A stretch of DNA of 64,000 nt, taken from contig CBDUBA010000011.1 in NCBI GenBank assembly GCA_965365275.1, positions 3,390 through 67,389 of the forward strand. Reading direction: 5' to 3'. This document shows positions 59,994 to 64,000 of this stretch, piece by piece; the stretch's first letter is position 1; each line of letters opens with the position of its first letter. The position numbers and the translations under genes were made by a program. This DNA comes from JAGTVG01 sp965365275. Its GTDB lineage: Bacteria > Bacteroidota > Bacteroidia > Cytophagales > Cyclobacteriaceae. The notes under the pieces were generated by a model. That model saw only the letters and a list, made by a program, of their open reading frames with translations. It made no database searches and had not been told where the DNA came from.

Positions 59994-60311
59994 GTTTCTG
60001 GAAATTTTACGGGATCAATATATGTCTCTTATTATCGATCTTTAACATTATTTTCAAGAATCGCTTTGTTTTGTTTCTCCAACTACATTATTCGCTATAA
60101 ATCTGAGAGCACTCATCCTATCTTAATCAATTACAATTACCTGTAGGCAGGATCTAAGTTCTTACAGTTATCAGGATTTAAATCAGATCATACATCCGGC
60201 ACTTTTTAAATTTCTTTTCCATCAAAAAAGAAAGATTGAGTATCTTTCGAGAATTTTTGTGTATTCTGAAACATATTTTTCAGGCTGAGGTTAAATTTTG
60301 GATACCTAGAT
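59994..60311. other. Intergenic region before the molybdoenzyme gene
   Basis: About 320 bp without a gene. A small inverted repeat CTGAAA-CATATT-TTTCAG lies at 60266-60283, about 30 bases before the start of the next gene. It may be an operator. No convincing promoter match is visible. Confidence 0.45.
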
Positions 60312-62546
60312 ATGGCGGATTTAAAAAAGCATAATACCTTCTGTAGGATCTGTGAGTCCCTTTGTGGACTCGAGGTTACTACTCATGGAAATAAAGTAAT
60401 TGATATTAAGCCCGATAAGGACCATGTTGCCTCGCAGGGCTTTGCCTGCCCGAAGGGTCTCAAACAACACAAACTATTTGATTCTCCCGACCGGCTGAAG
60501 TATCCCATGAAAAAGGAAGCTGATGGTTGGAAAAGGATCACCTGGGAACAGGCTTTGAAAGAAATTGGCAACAAGGTTAAAACATTAATAAGAGAAAATG
60601 ACCCTGACGCTGTAGCCATGTATGTTGGGACTGCCGCCGGATTTGGGGTCCTGCACCCTGTCTTTGCCCAGGGATTTATGACAGGCCTTGGCTCCCGGAG
60701 TATGTTCGCTTCTGCCACACAGGATTGCAGTAATAAATTCTCAGTATCCCATCAGGTATACGGATTTCCATTTACACAGCCATTCCCGGATATTTTAAAT
60801 ACCGAATGCCTGATCATAGTTGGGGCGAATCCAATGGTCAGCAAGTGGAGTTTTCTGCAGGTTCCTAATCCTTCAAAACATATAAAAGACATCCAAAACC
60901 GGGGAGGAAAGGTAATTGTGATCGATCCAAGAAAAACAGAAACGGCCAAGATCGCATCTGAACATCACTATATCCGGCCCAATACGGATGTTTTCTTTTA
61001 TCTGTCCTTTCTCCAGGAAGTTATTGACCAGGATGGCATTGACCCTCAAAGAGTCGCTGATTATAGCAAAGGATATGAAGAACTAATTCAACTGGCAAAG
61101 GAATGGCCAGCAGAAAAGACTGAAGAAGTAACAGGAATATCAAAAGGAACCCTCAGGGAACTGGTCAAGGTCTACCTCTACAGCAACGGCGCCAGTCTTT
61201 ACAGTTCCACCGGGGTGAATATGGGTACTAATGGTTCCCTGGCATTCTGGATACAGGAATGCATTAATTTTATTACCGGAAATCTTGATAAAGAGGGGGG
61301 GACTCTTGTGGGAAGGGGTGTGATCGATTTTCCAAAGTTCGGGGCCAAGAATGGTTTATTAATGCGGCCTGATAGATCAAGGATAGGTAATTTTCAAAGT
61401 GTTAATGATGCATTTCCCGGGGGTATACTGGCTGATGAGATCCTTACACCGGGGAAAAAGCAAATAAAAGCGCTTTTTGTCACCGGTGGTAATCCCTTGA
61501 TCACGATGGCCAATTCGAACAGGCTCCGGAAGGCCTTTAACGAGTTGGAATTACTTGTTACCCTGGATATTTTGCCAACTGAAACGGCCAGTGTTGGAAC
61601 TTATATGCTGCCTTGTACCACGCCGCTGGAACGCCCGGATCTCCCGTTTATCTTTCCGTTAATGTTAGGATTACAGACCAGGCCCTATTTGCAGGCAACA
61701 AAGTCAGTAATTAAGCCAGAAGGTGAACAAAGGGATGAAGGCTCAATTTATTTAGACTTGGCAAAGGCATCCGGGTTCCCAATATTTGGATCTAAAATAG
61801 CCCAGAAATTTTTTGAGTTTCTGATTTGGATAAATTCCATCGGCAAGGGCAAGATATATCAAAGATCCATACCACAAATATTTCTGTTGAATCTTTTATT
61901 AAGGGTTACCCGGCAAAAAGGATTTAGAAGTTTGCTGAAATATAAGCACGGAATACTACGTCCAGCTCATACGGCTAAAGATTTCCTGGATAAAAGGATG
62001 GTTACGGATGATGGTCTGGTTAATCTTGCTCCTCACAAGTTCATGGAACAAGCCAGGAAACTTGAAGATGATTTTATATCTGAAATTAATAATAAAAACC
62101 GGTTTAAATTAATTACCCGTAGAGCGGTAACGACGCATAATTCCTGGACCCATAACTATGAGGAATTTGTACAGGGTTCGAGACATACGAACTATCTGTA
62201 TATGAACTCCAGGGATGCGCGGGATCTGCAATTGGCCGACGGTGATATGGTTGATGTCAGTACCGAAACAGCTACCGTACGGTTGCCCCTCAGACTGGAT
62301 GATGACCTGGGTTTGAAGACAGTTGCCCTTCCCCACGGTTGGGGGCATCAGGCCTCAGGATTGTCAGTAGCGGGGAAAACCAAAGGTGTCAATGTAAATA
62401 TCCTTGCGGCTGACGGACCCGATAAGATCGAAAAAGTATCAGGGATGGTCCATCTTACAGGGTTCAATGTTGATGTCAAGAAAAGTAGCGGGCCACAGCA
62501 TCCAGAATCCTGGTCCGGGCTGAAAGAAGATGTTTGGAACTCATAA
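60312..62546 (+). CDS. Molybdopterin oxidoreductase, orphan
   Basis: A 744-residue bis-MGD molybdenum (or tungsten) oxidoreductase. The N-terminal [4Fe-4S] cluster ligands are CRICESLCGL (Cys11, Cys14, Cys18) and GFACPKG (Cys46). A candidate metal-ligand Cys lies in ATQDCSNKF (Cys139). The C-terminal domain (about 600-744) is the molydop-binding fold, with TTHNSWTHNYEEF, NSRDARDLQLADGDMVDV and ALPHGWGHQ. It has no Tat or Sec signal, so it is cytoplasmic. No iron-sulfur or membrane partner subunit is adjacent. It resembles formate dehydrogenase or nitrate reductase-like proteins, but the substrate cannot be read from the sequence. Confidence 0.92.
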   Translation: MADLKKHNTFCRICESLCGLEVTTHGNKVIDIKPDKDHVASQGFACPKGLKQHKLFDSPDRLKYPMKKEADGWKRITWEQALKEIGNKVKTLIRENDPDAVAMYVGTAAGFGVLHPVFAQGFMTGLGSRSMFASATQDCSNKFSVSHQVYGFPFTQPFPDILNTECLIIVGANPMVSKWSFLQVPNPSKHIKDIQNRGGKVIVIDPRKTETAKIASEHHYIRPNTDVFFYLSFLQEVIDQDGIDPQRVADYSKGYEELIQLAKEWPAEKTEEVTGISKGTLRELVKVYLYSNGASLYSSTGVNMGTNGSLAFWIQECINFITGNLDKEGGTLVGRGVIDFPKFGAKNGLLMRPDRSRIGNFQSVNDAFPGGILADEILTPGKKQIKALFVTGGNPLITMANSNRLRKAFNELELLVTLDILPTETASVGTYMLPCTTPLERPDLPFIFPLMLGLQTRPYLQATKSVIKPEGEQRDEGSIYLDLAKASGFPIFGSKIAQKFFEFLIWINSIGKGKIYQRSIPQIFLLNLLLRVTRQKGFRSLLKYKHGILRPAHTAKDFLDKRMVTDDGLVNLAPHKFMEQARKLEDDFISEINNKNRFKLITRRAVTTHNSWTHNYEEFVQGSRHTNYLYMNSRDARDLQLADGDMVDVSTETATVRLPLRLDDDLGLKTVALPHGWGHQASGLSVAGKTKGVNVNILAADGPDKIEKVSGMVHLTGFNVDVKKSSGPQHPESWSGLKEDVWNS

Positions 62547-62686
62547 ACATAATTGAGATTTCGTGAAAAATCTACAAACAAAAAATCTCTGCATAAAATC
62601 ATTAAAAACTTTTGAAATAAAGTTTTCGAATAGGGAAGATTTTTCCAATATTTGCGCTGAATAAAAATATTTTCAGGCGAGCATTT

Positions 62687-62726
62687 CCAGGTCCCGGATT
62701 TTATATCCAGGACCTTTCTTTTTTTA
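62687..62726 (+). terminator. Intrinsic terminator after the molybdoenzyme gene
   Basis: AGGTCC with inner GGAT pairs with ATCC and GGACCT through an A/C mismatch, giving ten pairs around a short loop, followed by a T-rich run (CTTTTTTT). It lies about 140 bases after the stop, so the message has a fairly long 3' region. Confidence 0.7.
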
Positions 62727-62939
62727 ACGATCATTAATATATATTTATTTATACTTCATAGCTAAATGGGGGGTATCATTTAGTGGCAAATTCTGTAAAT
62801 TTTAAAGAATATTCTTAATAGTTATATCCAATTACTAATCAAGAGAGAATGCATCAAATCCTTTCTCCCTGGGATTATAAAGTATTTTTTTAGACATGGG
62901 TTAGAGGATTCAATAATAATAATTGAATGACTCTTTTTT

Positions 62940-63554
62940 CTAATCTTTCTTTTTTTTCAGGTTAAAGCCCACACCTAAGGATAACATTGCCAGGTTGCCC
63001 GAACTGATATGCATGTTTTCATATTCAAGACGTACATGAAGGATCCCCAAATTTACTGCAGCACCTACTCCCCAAGCAAAAGAAGTCTCCCGCTCTGATT
63101 CATCGATCACTTTTACTCCACTGGTATCATATAATTCATTTTTAGTTCGTCCAAAGTAAGCACCCGCTTTGCCAAAAATCTCAATTATAGCAACTTTAAA
63201 TGTGCCGGTACCATAAATATCTCCACCTCGGCTTTTGCTCTTTCCTGTCCCATTAACATTGGTACTTTCAACCGTTCCAAAATCCCGGTACCCTCCTTCC
63301 GCTCCAAGAAACTTCCAATTGGTTGCAGCAAATATTTTCCAGGCCAGGTTGTTTTCATTTATCTTAAAATCTTCACCAGTGAGGTCCTGAATTTTTTTAT
63401 TGTTAAATCCATTACCAACAGATCCACCGATACGTCCAACTAATTGACCATTAGAGTTGGATAAACCTAATAATAGAAAGGCAATTGAAAGAATTAAAAC
63501 TTTACAATAAATCAATTGGGATTTAAATACACGAAGATAAATTATATTGTTCAT
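62940..63554 (-). CDS. Small outer-membrane beta-barrel protein
   Basis: A 204-residue exported protein with a signal peptide whose core is VLILSIAFLLLGLSNSNG, cut before QLVGRIGG. The mature protein looks like an eight-stranded OmpA-type barrel (Opacity/OMP_b-brl): GRIGGSVGNGF, KFLGAEGGYRDFG, FGKAGAYFGRTK, FAWGVGAAVNLG, HVRLEYENM and LSLGVGFNL are successive strands. It ends in KKKKD instead of an aromatic residue. The ATG at 63554 is used; the N-terminus before the hydrophobic core is long, so a later start is possible. Function unknown. Confidence 0.82.
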   Translation of the reverse strand: MNNIIYLRVFKSQLIYCKVLILSIAFLLLGLSNSNGQLVGRIGGSVGNGFNNKKIQDLTGEDFKINENNLAWKIFAATNWKFLGAEGGYRDFGTVESTNVNGTGKSKSRGGDIYGTGTFKVAIIEIFGKAGAYFGRTKNELYDTSGVKVIDESERETSFAWGVGAAVNLGILHVRLEYENMHISSGNLAMLSLGVGFNLKKKKD

Positions 63555-63804
63555 GCGATTAAGTTTAAATGATTATAAGAATAGTATTCTGCAAATTAAG
63601 GCTGTTTCGTAATTTTTCCAAAGATTAACCTCCTGATGACTGATTATAGACTATGAAATAATAATTTGAGTTAAATTTCAATCCCAATATTATGCTTGAA
63701 ACTTAAACAAATTTTATCCATTTATAGGCAGGCAGAAAATATTCATTGAAGCTACTCATTGCATAGAATAAATGATACCAAAAACTTAATCTATTGAGTA
63801 GTTT
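63555..63804. other. Intergenic region before the barrel gene
   Basis: About 250 bp without a gene. It contains a perfect short palindrome AGAATA-G-TATTCT at 63578-63590, just upstream of the barrel gene, with TATAAT on the minus strand next to it. I see no other structure. Confidence 0.4.
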
Positions 63805-63999
63805 TCAACTAATTTCGAAAAAAAATTTAAAATCAACCTTTAAATATATCCCCCTGATGAATTTATTGTTTGGAATATAAATTGAAAGTCGGGCAGTTGG
63901 ATTAATTAATCCTAAGTTGAGATACTTTTCTTTGGATGCCAGTTCAATATCCATGCAATGCTGAATCCCCAGATAAAATTCGATATATAGGTTTCGATA
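63805..63999 (-). CDS. C-terminal end of a protein entering from the right edge
   Basis: A minus-strand frame is open from the window edge to TGA at 63805-63807, giving 64 residues. Alternating polar and hydrophobic stretches (YRNLYIEFYLGIQ, LSIYIPNNK, GIYLKVDFKFFFEIS) look like the last strands of a beta-rich, perhaps outer-membrane, protein. Nothing more can be said without the missing part, and a chance open frame cannot be excluded. Confidence 0.4.
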   Translation of the reverse strand, partial: YRNLYIEFYLGIQHCMDIELASKEKYLNLGLINPTARLSIYIPNNKFIRGIYLKVDFKFFFEIS

Positions 64000-64000
64000 A

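Noticed and set aside
1..64000. tRNA, rRNA, insertion sequences, integrases, CRISPR arrays and toxin-antitoxin pairs
   Set aside because: I looked through the intergenic regions and gene products and found none that I could support.

Overview
The window is a chromosomal segment of an aerobic, heterotrophic member of the Bacteroidota, probably a Cytophagales-like lineage. Three things point there: an actABCDEF alternative complex III operon joined to an aa3-type oxidase operon, Bacteroidota-type families (DUF4412-like, DUF4468-like, DUF4136, DUF6249, DUF983, glutamine synthetase III), and promoters of the Bacteroidota form TTTG-N19-TAnnTTTG. I see no rRNA, tRNA, CRISPR array, insertion sequence or prophage. 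The placement is inference from gene content.

Region 1 (1-17.6 kb) is mostly sugar and small-molecule metabolism. It holds the tail of a membrane transporter next to galactokinase, a NUDIX hydrolase with a DUF819 membrane protein, and a minus-strand catabolic operon (small membrane protein, Na+/solute symporter, NAD-dependent epimerase-like protein, DapA-family aldolase). That operon is preceded by two consecutive long inverted repeats. Then come a GNAT acetyltransferase, an exported protein of unknown function, a nitrilase-family lipoprotein, ferritin, a thioredoxin-like protein and a large secreted GH2 beta-galactosidase with a LamG-like insert.

Region 2 (17.6-37.2 kb) is the respiratory core. 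Aconitase is divergent from a 17-kb plus-strand operon: alternative complex III (actA-F), cytochrome oxidase subunits II, I, III, III-like and IV, heme A and heme O synthases, a cysteine-free SCO-like protein, DUF420, a small CxxC membrane protein and DUF983. Quinol electrons pass through complex III to the oxidase, and the assembly genes sit in the same operon. A perfect 19-bp palindrome of Fur/PerR-like geometry lies between aconitase and actA, so iron- or peroxide-linked control is plausible.

Region 3 (37.3-47.7 kb) has a very large multi-spanning histidine kinase overlapping a large predicted outer-membrane barrel gene, an MlaFE-type ABC pair, a short-chain dehydrogenase and a 3-hydroxyacyl-CoA dehydrogenase.

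Region 4 (47.7-53.7 kb), after a very A+T-rich spacer, is a nitrogen locus: ammonium transporter, outer-membrane porin, DUF4468-like protein and type III glutamine synthetase, closed by tandem terminators. No PII gene is present.

Region 5 (53.7-64 kb) holds a DUF1080/PHP-like fusion lipoprotein with a sugar-acid dehydratase, a DUF4136 lipoprotein, a DinB protein, an ECF sigma factor with a membrane partner and a divergent DUF6249 gene (both directions carry GTAACC-N17-GTCAT promoters), an orphan molybdopterin oxidoreductase, a small outer-membrane barrel and a partial gene at the right edge.

I found no large novel defence or mobile system. The best candidates for undescribed biology are regulatory (the structured leader near 8.9 kb, the 20.1 kb palindrome, the dual ECF promoters) and some unusual proteins (cysteine-free SCO-like, DUF1080-PHP fusion, kinase plus barrel pair).
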